From positions 124,001-188,000 of the forward strand of contig NZ_LMXN01000011.1 of the NCBI RefSeq assembly GCF_001442615.1: a stretch of DNA of 64,000 nucleotides, written 5' to 3'. The DNA comes from Algoriphagus resistens (GTDB lineage: Bacteria > Bacteroidota > Bacteroidia > Cytophagales > Cyclobacteriaceae). Of the stretch, positions 25,153 to 33,895 are shown piece by piece. Position 1 is the first letter of the stretch. Each line of letters begins with the position of its first letter. The notes beneath the pieces were generated by a model, which made no database searches, was not told where the DNA came from, and worked only from the letters and a program-made list of their open reading frames with translations. The position numbers and the translations under genes were made by a program.

Positions 25153-26352
25153 TTATAAAAACAAATAGTTGTAAATAATCCCGAGTACGACACCTCCGGC
25201 GATGATTAGCGGAGAGGAGATTTTAGTGAATTGAAGCAAAACGTAGGTGGCTAGAATAAACAGAATATTCAGCGTATTTGCTTCAAGGGGCTCGAAGAGC
25301 AAATAGGCAGCTGCGATTAGCATTCCACAGGATACGGCATTGATTCCTTCCAAAGCCGCTCTTACCGGACGGTATTTTTTCAGCTGATCCCAAAATCTGA
25401 TTACAAAGAAAATAAGGAATATGCCCGGTAGGAAAATTCCGGCGGCAGCTATTAATCCTCCCGCAAAAAAACCAACTGTACCGAATTCTCTCATCGAAAG
25501 AGCCCCTACATACGAAGAAATGCTAAAAGTAGGGCCAGGAATACCCTGGGAAATTGCATATCCTGTAAGAAATTCCTCTGAACTAAGGAAGTGTTTAAAG
25601 TCTACAAATTCAGTATATAAGTAGGGGACAAGTACCTGACCCCCACCGAAGATCAAACTTCCGTTTCGATAGAAGTTCTCGAAAAGGATAATGGGTTGAT
25701 ATTTAGTGACAGCACCTAAAGCCGCTGCCACTACCAAGACTCCCCCCCAAAGGTAGAAGTTGGCCCACTCGATTTTTAGTGGGGTATCTTTTTGCAGTTC
25801 GGGTTGTTGCTTGTATTTGATAGAGGTGCTTAGTCCACCTATAATTAAAAGTACTGGGAAAATATATGGTGAGTTGTAGAAGAATGAGACAAAAGCCGAG
25901 ATCAATACGAGAACCATGGCTTCAGTAGTCTTTATGGTTTTCCCAATTATCTTTTGCGCAGCAAAAATGATAAAACCTATAGCCATAGGCTGAATAAATC
26001 GGGCAAAATCCAACGCGCCGGGAGTATTTTCCTGAAGAAAGTAAATGAGCATTGCCGCAAAGATCATGAGCAAAGTCGCCGGCAAAATCCAGACTATGAG
26101 CGCAAGATAAGCCAGGTTGGGACCGCCTACCCGATAGGCAATGGCACAGATCAGTTGGGTGGAAGATGGGCCCGGGAGCATGTTGCATAGTGCATTTAGC
26201 TCCCATAGCTCCTCTTCTTGAATGTAGGCTTTTCTCTTGATCATACGCTCTAGCAGCATCGCAAGAAATGCCTGCGGCCCACCGAATGCCGTAAGAGAAA
26301 GCGTAAGAATGTCTTTCAGAAATAAGTAATATCGGACCTGCTTTACCGACAT
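25153..26352 (-). CDS. chrA: ChrA-family (CHR) chromate transporter
   Basis: A 399-residue inner-membrane protein with about ten hydrophobic helices in two homologous halves. The first half has the CHR opening TAFGGPQAFLAMLLERM and ALCNMLPGPSSTQL; the second has the matching SLIFGGGQVLVPYLYTE and YAISQGIPGPTFSISSYVGAL. CHR proteins export chromate, and probably sulfate-like anions, using the membrane potential. It starts 3 bases after the oxygenase stop, implying co-transcription with that gene. Whether it gives chromate resistance or has another physiological role cannot be told. Confidence 0.9.
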   Translation of the reverse strand: MSVKQVRYYLFLKDILTLSLTAFGGPQAFLAMLLERMIKRKAYIQEEELWELNALCNMLPGPSSTQLICAIAYRVGGPNLAYLALIVWILPATLLMIFAAMLIYFLQENTPGALDFARFIQPMAIGFIIFAAQKIIGKTIKTTEAMVLVLISAFVSFFYNSPYIFPVLLIIGGLSTSIKYKQQPELQKDTPLKIEWANFYLWGGVLVVAAALGAVTKYQPIILFENFYRNGSLIFGGGQVLVPYLYTEFVDFKHFLSSEEFLTGYAISQGIPGPTFSISSYVGALSMREFGTVGFFAGGLIAAAGIFLPGIFLIFFVIRFWDQLKKYRPVRAALEGINAVSCGMLIAAAYLLFEPLEANTLNILFILATYVLLQFTKISSPLIIAGGVVLGIIYNYLFL

Positions 26353-26355
26353 CCC

Positions 26356-27333
26356 TTATTTTCTCAAGCCAAGTTCACGAAGCCTCTCCTCCAAAAATTC
26401 TCCTGCAGTAGCATCTTCAAATTGTTTTGGATGCTCGTCATCTACACAGCTATCAAGACAGGTAAGATCCATCTCTGAGCGGGGATGCATAAAGAATGGT
26501 ATAGAATATCTGCTGGTATTCATCTTTTCCCTAGGTGGATTGACCACCCGGTGGATGGTGGATTTAAGTTTTTTATTAGTCAATCTCTCCAGCATATCTC
26601 CCACATTTACTACCAGCTGATCAGGAAGTGCAGTGATGGGAATCCATTTCCCATCTCTTCGCAACACTTGCAGTCCGTCTGCACTTGCGCCCATTAATAG
26701 GGTAATCAAATTGATATCGCCATGCTCCGCCGCCCTAACGGCATCTGCGGGGACCTCATCTGGGTTTTCTATTGGGAAATAATGGATTTGCCTCAAGATG
26801 GAATTACCATGCGCGACTTTGTCCCCAAAGTAATTCTCATCCAGATCCAAAGAAAGTGCGATGGCTTGAAGCATGGCCTTTCCCGCATTTTCAAGCGTGC
26901 GAAAAGCTTCATTTGCATCGTTTTGAAATTCGGGCAGCTCCTCAGGCCAGATATTTGGTGGATATTCTGACTTGATCGGATCAGTATCCGGGATTCGGCT
27001 TAGTTCTTGCCCTACATGATAAAATTCCTTCAAGTCCCCTGTATTTCTGCCTTTGGCATGCTCTTTTCCCTTGCCCGTATATCCACGCTGAAATCCTATC
27101 TCCGGTTTCTCATACTTGGATTTGATCGCATCAGGCAGGTTGAAAAAAGCTTTGATAGATCCATAAAGTCTATCTTGGAGATCTTGTGATAAGCCGTGAT
27201 TCTTGATTGCCACAAAACCAATGTTTTGGTAAGCTTCACCAAGCTTCTGTACAAATGCCGTTTTTTGCGCTGGAGTACCAGAAGTAAAATCAGCTAAATC
27301 TAAACTCGGGATCTCATCAAATAGGATTTCCAT
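26356..27333 (-). CDS. Isopenicillin-N-synthase-like 2OG/Fe(II) oxygenase
   Basis: A 325-residue non-heme iron oxygenase. The N-terminal DIOX_N-type region (FVQKLGEAYQNIGFVAIKNHG) precedes the double-stranded beta helix with the iron triad His204-x-Asp206 (EHGDINLI) and His261 (TIHRVV), and the 2-oxoglutarate-binding R-x-S at 275-277. It resembles plant-type and bacterial isopenicillin N synthase family enzymes; the substrate is unknown and beta-lactam synthesis is not implied. It is first in a two-gene unit with chrA, which follows after 3 bases. Confidence 0.9.
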   Translation of the reverse strand: MEILFDEIPSLDLADFTSGTPAQKTAFVQKLGEAYQNIGFVAIKNHGLSQDLQDRLYGSIKAFFNLPDAIKSKYEKPEIGFQRGYTGKGKEHAKGRNTGDLKEFYHVGQELSRIPDTDPIKSEYPPNIWPEELPEFQNDANEAFRTLENAGKAMLQAIALSLDLDENYFGDKVAHGNSILRQIHYFPIENPDEVPADAVRAAEHGDINLITLLMGASADGLQVLRRDGKWIPITALPDQLVVNVGDMLERLTNKKLKSTIHRVVNPPREKMNTSRYSIPFFMHPRSEMDLTCLDSCVDDEHPKQFEDATAGEFLEERLRELGLRK

Positions 27334-27407
27334 GTAGGGATGTATTATAGTTCAAGGTCTAATTTATCTTTAAAATTAAATATCTTTAATCTCAATTTAC
27401 ACGCAGT

Positions 27408-28175
27408 ATGAATAAAATCCTGACTTTACTCTCGTTGATTTTTCTTTTCTCAGCTTGTTCTTCTGAGAAGGAAAGGATCAATGAGGAAATAGTAGCTATG
27501 CCACCTAGCCAAGATGCTCAGGTATCTTCCACACCGCAGGTGAAATTGTTTCAATATGAAGATCAGGCAGCATATCCCGATGCAATACTTGAATTATATT
27601 CCCCCTTGGGAAATCAAACCTTCAAACCAGGGAAGGTGCCTTTTGAGTTTAATATCAAGAATTTTCCATTTGATCTAAACGCCACTAAAGAATTTAAACT
27701 TTTCAATATCTTAAATGGAGGGGATCCGATAGGGTTTTACGCTCCGATTTTTCAAAGAGACCTTACAATAGGCAGTTATCGTGTGGTTGCCTATTTGGTA
27801 GATGAGGAAGGATTGGCATTAAAAAACTTTGGAAATTATGTGGATAGGGATTTTCAGGTGGGAGAATCCAGGCCTTTCCCGTATTCAGGAGAGCCTTACT
27901 TAGCCTTGAATCTCCCCCGTTCAGAACAGGTTTATGAAACCGGGAGCGAAGTGATCATTGATTTTTTGGTGGTAGGAGGGGATATGAAGCTGGATGGGCT
28001 AAAAGTGGCAATTGAGGTGAATGACTTAAGCTATGAAATTGATCATATGGCTCCGGTCAGGATAGAGAATCTTCAGCCCGGGAGCTATCAGGTTAAAATT
28101 AGATTACTTCGGTCGGACGGAAAAGAACTCGAGGGGCCATTTTCAAGTGTGAGTAGAGACATCATTGTCGGTTAA
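27408..28175 (+). CDS. Hypothetical lipoprotein
   Basis: A 255-residue protein with a lipoprotein signal (FLFSACSSEK, Cys17). The mature part has two Ig-like or beta-sandwich halves by strand pattern (LELYSPLGNQTFKPGKVPFEFNIKNF and LNLPRSEQVYETGSEVIIDF) that resemble each other, suggesting an internal duplication. I do not recognise a named family. It should sit on a membrane facing the periplasm or surface. serS follows 39 bases downstream on the same strand; divergent from the oxygenase gene, from which it is separated by 74 bases. Confidence 0.7.
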   Translation: MNKILTLLSLIFLFSACSSEKERINEEIVAMPPSQDAQVSSTPQVKLFQYEDQAAYPDAILELYSPLGNQTFKPGKVPFEFNIKNFPFDLNATKEFKLFNILNGGDPIGFYAPIFQRDLTIGSYRVVAYLVDEEGLALKNFGNYVDRDFQVGESRPFPYSGEPYLALNLPRSEQVYETGSEVIIDFLVVGGDMKLDGLKVAIEVNDLSYEIDHMAPVRIENLQPGSYQVKIRLLRSDGKELEGPFSSVSRDIIVG

Positions 28176-28214
28176 CATGCTTATCTTTGGGGCTTCAATT
28201 TCAAAGATTTTAAG

Positions 28215-29489
28215 ATGCTTTTAGTTAATCAAATTCGGGAAAACTACGCCGGGGTACTTGCCGGACTTCAAAAGAGAAATTTTCAAGATGCCGAATCTGT
28301 CCTAAACAGGGCGGTGGAACTGGACGAGTTAAGAAAATCCACTCAGGCAGAGCGTGATCAGATACAAAGTGAGTCCAAGGCAATTTCGAAGCAGATTGGA
28401 GCATTGATGCGTGAGGGAAAGGCAGAAGAAGCAGTGCTAATCCGGGAAAAAACAGCTGAGCTAAAACTTCAGGTTAAGGATCTGGAGGATCAAAACTCCA
28501 AAGCTGAAGATGAGCTGAAAGCCTTGCTTTATACCATTCCTAATGTTCCCCATAGTTCTGTGCCAGCTGGAAAATCAGCCGAAGACAATGAGGTGGTACT
28601 GGAAAACGGGGCTATTCCTGAATTGAATGAGGACAAGCTGCCACATTGGGAGCTTATCAAAAAGTATGACATCATCGACTTCGATCTTGGGGCTAAAATC
28701 ACCGGAGCGGGATTTCCGGTTTATAAAGGTAAGGGAGCAAGGCTACAACGGGCATTGATCAATTTCTTTCTGGATGAAGCACTGGCGCAGGGCTACTATG
28801 AGATACAGCCACCGATTTTGGTGAATGAAGACTCTGGCTATGGCACAGGTCAGCTGCCGGATAAGGAAGGTCAAATGTATTATGCAGATGCTGATAACCT
28901 GTATTTGATCCCAACAGGAGAAGTCCCGATCACTAATATTTACCGTGATGTGATACTTTCTGAAAGCGATCTTCCGATAAAAAATGTAGGGCACTCTCCT
29001 TGTTTCCGAAGAGAAGCGGGGAGTTGGGGGGCGCATGTGAGAGGTCTGAACAGACTTCATCAGTTTGATAAAGTAGAAATCGTGCAGATCACGCATCCTG
29101 ATAAATCCTATGAAACCTTGGAAAACATGAGTAGCTATGTGCAGGGACTATTGCAAAAGCTGGAATTGCCTTATCGTGTGCTCAGACTTTGTGGAGGAGA
29201 CATGGGCTTCACTTCTGCTTTGACCTACGATATGGAGGTATTTTCTGCTGCCCAGGAGAGATGGCTGGAAGTGAGTTCTGTTTCCAACTTTGAGACATAT
29301 CAATCTAATCGGTTGAAGTTGCGTTTCAAAGGAGCAGATAAGAAAACCCATCTGGCCCATTCACTGAATGGAAGCGCATTGGCATTGCCAAGAATCGTAG
29401 CTTCTATTCTGGAGAATAACCAAACTCCAGATGGGATCAATATGCCAAAAGTGCTTCATCCATACTTGGGATTTGATAAGATCTCTTAA
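28215..29489 (+). CDS. serS: Seryl-tRNA synthetase
   Basis: A 424-residue class II synthetase charging tRNA-Ser (and tRNA-Sec where present). The N-terminal helical arm (about 30-105, KQIGALMREGKAEEA) binds the tRNA long variable arm; motif 2 (SPCFRREAGSWG) and the motif 3 segment (LNGSALALPRIVASILEN) form the aminoacylation site, and IPTGEVPITNIYRD matches serine synthetases. A strong terminator follows directly. Length and order of motifs are normal. Confidence 0.96.
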   Translation: MLLVNQIRENYAGVLAGLQKRNFQDAESVLNRAVELDELRKSTQAERDQIQSESKAISKQIGALMREGKAEEAVLIREKTAELKLQVKDLEDQNSKAEDELKALLYTIPNVPHSSVPAGKSAEDNEVVLENGAIPELNEDKLPHWELIKKYDIIDFDLGAKITGAGFPVYKGKGARLQRALINFFLDEALAQGYYEIQPPILVNEDSGYGTGQLPDKEGQMYYADADNLYLIPTGEVPITNIYRDVILSESDLPIKNVGHSPCFRREAGSWGAHVRGLNRLHQFDKVEIVQITHPDKSYETLENMSSYVQGLLQKLELPYRVLRLCGGDMGFTSALTYDMEVFSAAQERWLEVSSVSNFETYQSNRLKLRFKGADKKTHLAHSLNGSALALPRIVASILENNQTPDGINMPKVLHPYLGFDKIS

Positions 29490-29504
29490 AAAATCCATAC
29501 TTAG

Positions 29505-29537
29505 AAAAAGCGTGAAGAGACCTTCACGCTTTTTTTC
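29505..29537 (+). terminator. Terminator after serS
   Basis: AAAAAGCGTGAAG and CTTCACGCTTTTT pair as a perfect stem of at least 9 G/C-containing positions around a four-base loop, followed by a run of seven T. It lies 16 bases past the serS stop. Confidence 0.92.
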
Positions 29538-29678
29538 TTATCTCTTGATTCTTATCTCTAAGCTCTGATTTTAAAGTCTCAAAGAGTGTCTCACTGCCGG
29601 AAAATGGGCTATTGAATAGCGGTTATAAGAATACAAACGGAGACAACTTAGCACTTTTTACTTCTCACATTAGATACG

Positions 29679-30062
29679 CTACCCTACATTCTCTTCAAAA
29701 AGTCTTTCCAACGTTTTCTCCAAATCCTCCGCATAACCAGAATGCGGCCTTGAAGTTTGGATGATAGAGCTTCTCACTGCGGTAAGCCAACGGAATCTTG
29801 ACGCTAAATCCATAGTGCCTATATTTCCTCCGTTGACCGATCCAGTGCAAATTTTTTCAAAAGAAGCCAGATTCAATTGGATCATTTCCACATCTGCCAG
29901 TGGGTCAAGTATAAGTAACTTCTTTGTGTCTAACTGGATTTTACATCCTAGGAAATCTCTCTTCCAATGACAGAGTACTACGCCGACGTTGATGAACTCT
30001 TCCCGCTCCACACGCGGTACTACGCGGATGATGGCATATTCATATAAGTGCTGTTCTTGCAT
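29679..30062 (-). CDS. DUF3037 protein, partner of the HipA-like kinase
   Basis: A 127-residue protein with the DUF3037 opening YEYAIIRVVPRVEREEFINVGVVL and a helical C-terminal half. The strand order with conserved arginine and glutamate is typical of this family, whose function is unknown to me. Its start codon lies 23 bases inside the end of the HipA-like gene, so translation of the two is coupled. Pairs of DUF3037 with HipA-like genes occur in other bacteria, which suggests a conserved two-component unit, perhaps enzyme and modulator, but direct evidence is lacking. No membrane segment or signal peptide. Confidence 0.85.
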   Translation of the reverse strand: MQEQHLYEYAIIRVVPRVEREEFINVGVVLCHWKRDFLGCKIQLDTKKLLILDPLADVEMIQLNLASFEKICTGSVNGGNIGTMDLASRFRWLTAVRSSIIQTSRPHSGYAEDLEKTLERLFEENVG

Positions 30063-30834
30063 CTTGCGCTTCTTTTATGAATTGATCAGAATAGGAAAGG
30101 CGGAGATCGAGAAAGTCCTGATAAACCTTTCTGATCACGGTAGAATTCTCAGAGTCACCCCCGGCAAGTAACCACTCCTCTGGAATGGCATTTACAATTG
30201 TTTTGATTTTGTCGGGTGTCAAAACCTTTTTAACGGCTTCATTTACTTCCTCAAGCTCTGAGGCTTCAGGAAGAAGTACGTGGTTTTTGATAATAGGAAA
30301 TGGCCCCTCAGCATTTTTTTTCCAGTTGATCCAGGCATGCTGAAATAGAAAAGAAGCACCATGATCTATCAGCCATAGCTCCCGGTTCCACATAAGCATA
30401 TTTGTGTTTCTGAATGTCCGGTCCACATTGGTAATGAACATATCCAGCCACACGATCTGGGAAGCAAGATAGGGATCAACACGCATGGCAACAGGATCGT
30501 AATTGATCGCCCCTGAAAGGAAATGTAAAGCTAGATTAAGTCCCTGGCTTCCTTTGAGAAGATCCTGGATTTCTTCATCTCCTTCAGATCTGCCAAAAGC
30601 AGGATCCAAATTGGCAAAGACTAATTCTGGTACTTTCAGTCCCAATGCCCTTGCAATTTCTCCACCCAGCAATTCTGCGATAAGAGCTTTCTCCCGCTGG
30701 CCAGCTCCGCGGAATTTTAGCACATATTTGAACCCATCATCCGCATCGGCAAGGGCTGGCAAGGAGCCCCCTTCCCGTAGAGGCAAAATATATCGGATCA
30801 CGCTTACGGTGCGAAGTGTTAGTTTTTCAATCAT
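30040..30834 (-). CDS. HipA-like protein kinase fold protein
   Basis: A 264-residue HipA-related kinase-fold protein, shorter than classical HipA (about 440). Visible elements are a glycine-containing loop (LREGGSLP, 19-26), a nucleotide-binding lysine candidate (YVLKFRG, Lys40), the catalytic loop TNVDRTFRNTN (Asp138, Asn143, Asn145) and the metal-binding WLIDHG (Asp157). These match HipA/PI-kinase-like active sites, so ATP-dependent phosphorylation of a protein or small molecule is likely. No HipB-type DNA-binding antitoxin is nearby; instead a DUF3037 gene overlaps its end by 23 bases. It may therefore not be a toxin. Alternative: a nucleotide-binding sensor. Confidence 0.85.
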   Translation of the reverse strand: MIEKLTLRTVSVIRYILPLREGGSLPALADADDGFKYVLKFRGAGQREKALIAELLGGEIARALGLKVPELVFANLDPAFGRSEGDEEIQDLLKGSQGLNLALHFLSGAINYDPVAMRVDPYLASQIVWLDMFITNVDRTFRNTNMLMWNRELWLIDHGASFLFQHAWINWKKNAEGPFPIIKNHVLLPEASELEEVNEAVKKVLTPDKIKTIVNAIPEEWLLAGGDSENSTVIRKVYQDFLDLRLSYSDQFIKEAQDARTALI

Positions 30835-30953
30835 TGGATTTCTAATTGAGACTTTTTGCCTTCCAAAGAAAAAGTATCTGAATGATGCTATTCTTCATTG
30901 AAATACAGGACAAAATCTCAGGTATCAAAATTATAGCGTATGTGTAGGCGAAT

Positions 30954-31835
30954 TCAAATTAATTCTTCTACGTGCTTTTGAATATTTTCTGATAATTTTT
31001 TCATAGGCAAGTCATTCGCATCATTGCCAAACGGTTCTTCGATTTCTTCAGCAACTAATTCCAAGCTGGCCAAAACATAGAATATAAATGTTACGATGGG
31101 AGCAGCATAATATCCTAGGGAAAACACATAGCCTAGCGGCAAAGTAAGAACGTAAGCCAAAATAAATTTCTTGATAAATGAGCTGTAGGAATAAGGAATG
31201 GGAGTGTTCTTAATCCGTTCACAAGCTCCACAGATATCTGTGAAGGAGACCAACTCCTGGTTCAGAATGATCAGTTGATCACCGGTTATTTTTTTGTCTT
31301 TGTAGAGATCATTTACCTTGGCAAACATCAGCTTAGCTACTTGGTTGGGGACATGTTTTTCCGGGTCGATCTCAGGCTTTATCTCTTCATCCTTCTCATC
31401 ATCCAGCATATACATAGTCACCTTATTCTGTAGATGCTCTTTCAGCGCAAAAGCATAAATAGGGATAGTCCTTCGGAAAAAGCGCCTGTAGTCTTCGTCT
31501 TTATTGTCCAGGATACCAGCTAGTTTGAGCGCCAGGTTTCTACTGTTGTTGACCAGTTGCCCCCATAGCTTCCTTCCTTCCCACCACCTGTCGTAGGCTG
31601 TATTTGTGCGGAAAACCAATAGTAGAGAAATGACAAAACTCAACAAGCTGTGCATGATCGGGATATTCTGAACCCAGCTGTTTTTTCCGATCTTGAGGTA
31701 ATCCATCTCCAGCCAGGCTATTCCTAGGGAGTATATAAAAATTACGACCATGAATGGTCCCAGCTTGACCAGTGTGTCGGACTTTTGGACTAAAAATAAA
31801 ATTTTAAACCAGTCTTTAGGATTGTACCCTTTCAT
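30954..31835 (-). CDS. Bestrophin-family anion channel
   Basis: A 293-residue bestrophin-like membrane protein with the family pattern: hydrophobic helix near residues 25-45, LLSFVISLLLVFRTNTAYDRWWEGRKLWGQ (the R-x-N-x-A-Y-x-R-W-W-E signature, about 70-90), and a paired hydrophobic region around 225-265 followed by EEIEEPFG. Bacterial members form pentameric channels for anions or cations in the inner membrane. A central acidic/charged insertion (about 145-165) is cytoplasmic. Repeat copy C lies 33 bases upstream of the start. Confidence 0.88.
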   Translation of the reverse strand: MKGYNPKDWFKILFLVQKSDTLVKLGPFMVVIFIYSLGIAWLEMDYLKIGKNSWVQNIPIMHSLLSFVISLLLVFRTNTAYDRWWEGRKLWGQLVNNSRNLALKLAGILDNKDEDYRRFFRRTIPIYAFALKEHLQNKVTMYMLDDEKDEEIKPEIDPEKHVPNQVAKLMFAKVNDLYKDKKITGDQLIILNQELVSFTDICGACERIKNTPIPYSYSSFIKKFILAYVLTLPLGYVFSLGYYAAPIVTFIFYVLASLELVAEEIEEPFGNDANDLPMKKLSENIQKHVEELI

Positions 31836-31867
31836 ATGATTATAATTTGTCTTTTAAAGGCCATTTG

Positions 31868-31924
31868 GAATCTCGCATGGTAGGTAATCATCTCTGTGTG
31901 CCATCTGCGACATGCTCGATTTCA
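31868..31924 (+). repeat. Dispersed imperfect palindrome, copy C (57 bp)
   Basis: Begins GAATCTCGCATGG and ends ATGCTCGATTTCA; two bases shorter than copies A and B and more diverged in the middle, but with both ends intact. It lies between the bestrophin start and the coaE stop. Confidence 0.7.
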
Positions 31925-32003
31925 TAATGTCATCCTAGTGGGGGATATATACTAAAAGGAGAAAAGTAGGAATTAACTGCCTTTTTTCACAAAAAGTAAC
32001 AGT

Positions 32004-32609
32004 CTATTTGGTACGAATCAATTGTTGGTGAATTTTCAATACCTGGGGAATCAGGAGTTTATTGTCCGAATTCCTGATTACAAAGTCAGCCAGTTCGTTT
32101 TTCTGCTCGTCTGGAAGCTGTTGGTTGATGATTTGATTTACCTGCTCCTCAGAGCGAAAAGGGTCTCTCATCAGCGTTCTGGCAATACGTACTTTTAGAG
32201 GCGAGCTTACATTGATCACATAATCCAATGAAAGATTGCTTCCTGTTTCGAAAATCAACGCTGCTTCTTTCAATACATACGCTGAGGTCTTTATTGAGGC
32301 CCAATCGGAAAAATCCTTTCCTACTGCAGGATGAACCAGGGCGTTGATAGTCTTTACTTTCTCTGGATCTGAGAAGACTGTTTTGGCCAGGAAATTTCGG
32401 TCTAAGCTTCCGTCAGGTAAGTAGGATTTATCACCGAATGCATCTTTAATCTGGCTTTTTAAGCGCTCATCATTTCCCATAAGCCATTTAGCTCTATCAT
32501 CAGCGGAATAGATGGGAATGCCAAGGATAGAAAAAATCTTTGCTACTGTGGATTTCCCTGATCCGATCCCACCGGTGATTCCGACTAAAAGGGGAGACTT
32601 CTTACTCAT
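32004..32609 (-). CDS. coaE: Dephospho-CoA kinase
   Basis: A 201-residue P-loop kinase performing the last step of CoA synthesis. The Walker A GIGSGKST (14-21), the adenine/CoA-site segment SADDRAKWLM and the late LMRDPFRSEEQV motif fit CoaE. The start codon overlaps the last codons of the ybbR-like gene by 8 bases, and both belong to the minus-strand run ending with this gene. No anomalies. Confidence 0.93.
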   Translation of the reverse strand: MSKKSPLLVGITGGIGSGKSTVAKIFSILGIPIYSADDRAKWLMGNDERLKSQIKDAFGDKSYLPDGSLDRNFLAKTVFSDPEKVKTINALVHPAVGKDFSDWASIKTSAYVLKEAALIFETGSNLSLDYVINVSSPLKVRIARTLMRDPFRSEEQVNQIINQQLPDEQKNELADFVIRNSDNKLLIPQVLKIHQQLIRTK

Positions 32610-33567
32610 AGCTGAGTTTTAGGATAGCTGGAGTTACCACGACCTGATCCAGGTAATCGGGCATAGGCCTCACTTGAACGGTAATAGTGCTGTCTTTCTT
32701 ATTCCTTTTGTAATAGTCCAATACAGCTTCGAATTCAATGTCTTTTAATTCGGAGACTTTCCGTCCGTCCACAAGGTAGGATATCATAATTACCACATCT
32801 TCATCTGCGAGTGTGACTGAGCTCGGGAAGTGTGTTTTGCTGATTTTAAGCCTTTTATTTCCTTCAAGAAATTCAATAACCTCGAATTTTACGCTGACTT
32901 CCCTCTCTTCTATCTGCACTAGATCATTCAACGAATCTGGAGCCTCAAGAGTGATTTTCTTCTCAATGGATTTGTTGATGCGACTTTCGTCCAGATCTAT
33001 ACTAAAAATCGCGCTCATGCTATCCAGAATAGAGCTAGGGCCTTTGAGCGTAATGGTTTCTGGGTTAAATGTAATCTGATCGATAATCCGATAATTCCTG
33101 GCCATCGTAAAGCTTGTAGAATCAAGAACTGGTTTCACTTGGATGGATTTAACTTTGTCAATGTTAAACTTGAGTGAATCCTCAAGTACAGAGACTAGTT
33201 GGGTAGGAGAAAGGAATTCCCCAAGTGACCTTTTTAGGTCAGCAGTGAGAATGTAGTCGTTTGCAGTGGGATTATTGAGTTCTATCGGATAAGCGTCGCT
33301 GTTGAAATTGAAGTACTTTCTGAGTAGATCCCAGCCGTCTCCTGAGATTTCTATCTCCAACGTTTTTGGAAGGCCGGCTACAGCGATATATTCGGTTTGA
33401 TCATAAATAAGCTCAACGGGAAAATCGACCACAGTAGTGTAGTCGTCCTTGTTGAGGGCGTTTAAAATCCAAAAAGTGGTAGCTGCTGCGATGCAGAGAA
33501 CTACCACTTTCAGATTAGAGAGTTTTTTTGGAGAAATCCTTTTTGGGGATTTTTTAGTTTCCGGCAA
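32602..33567 (-). CDS. YbbR-domain protein
   Basis: A 321-residue protein with an N-terminal membrane anchor (VVLCIAAATTFWILNALN, about 20-37) followed by repeated YbbR-type beta domains (residues about 50-320; PKTLEIEISGDGWDLL and FNPETITLKGPSSILDS). YbbR proteins such as CdaR regulate diadenylate cyclase in Firmicutes; here no cyclase gene is adjacent, so a scaffold or regulatory role in the envelope is only inferred. The frame appears to start at TTG (33567): there is a stop two codons upstream and no ATG ahead of the anchor. It overlaps coaE by 8 bases. Confidence 0.82.
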   Translation of the reverse strand: MPETKKSPKRISPKKLSNLKVVVLCIAAATTFWILNALNKDDYTTVVDFPVELIYDQTEYIAVAGLPKTLEIEISGDGWDLLRKYFNFNSDAYPIELNNPTANDYILTADLKRSLGEFLSPTQLVSVLEDSLKFNIDKVKSIQVKPVLDSTSFTMARNYRIIDQITFNPETITLKGPSSILDSMSAIFSIDLDESRINKSIEKKITLEAPDSLNDLVQIEEREVSVKFEVIEFLEGNKRLKISKTHFPSSVTLADEDVVIMISYLVDGRKVSELKDIEFEAVLDYYKRNKKDSTITVQVRPMPDYLDQVVVTPAILKLSYE

Positions 33568-33575
33568 AATTCAAT

Positions 33576-33893
33576 TTATTTTTTTGTTTCTGTCTTTTTT
33601 GAGAAATCAAGGGATATCGCAGACTTTTCCACTTTCACTTTAAGGCCCCGGTCTAGTTCCATCAGGACTACATCGCCTTCCACAGAACTTACTTTACCAT
33701 GAAGCCCACCAATGGTTACCACTTCATCGCCTTTTTTTATTTCTTCAATAAATTTCTTGCTTTCCTTTTGTTTCTTTTGCTGTGGTCTGATCATAAAGAA
33801 ATACATGATCAGAATAATAGAACCGAATAGGAAAACCTGTCCTAAAATCCCACTGCCACCTGCTGCTGCCTGAGCTAATACTGTAGAAATCAT
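33576..33893 (-). CDS. yajC: Preprotein translocase subunit YajC
   Basis: A 105-residue single-span protein: a hydrophobic helix with IILIMYFFMIRPQQKKQKE, the YajC signature, then a cytoplasmic SH3-like domain with EIKKGDEVVTIGGLHGKV. YajC joins SecDF to the Sec translocon, assisting export. It lies 8 bases before the ybbR-like gene on the minus strand, in the conserved coaE-ybbR-yajC-DUF1573 run. Confidence 0.95.
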   Translation of the reverse strand: MISTVLAQAAAGGSGILGQVFLFGSIILIMYFFMIRPQQKKQKESKKFIEEIKKGDEVVTIGGLHGKVSSVEGDVVLMELDRGLKVKVEKSAISLDFSKKTETKK

Positions 33894-33895
33894 AA

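Noticed and set aside
25922..26206. Frame inside the ChrA gene as a separate protein
   Set aside because: It lies entirely within a clear coding sequence on the same strand in another frame.
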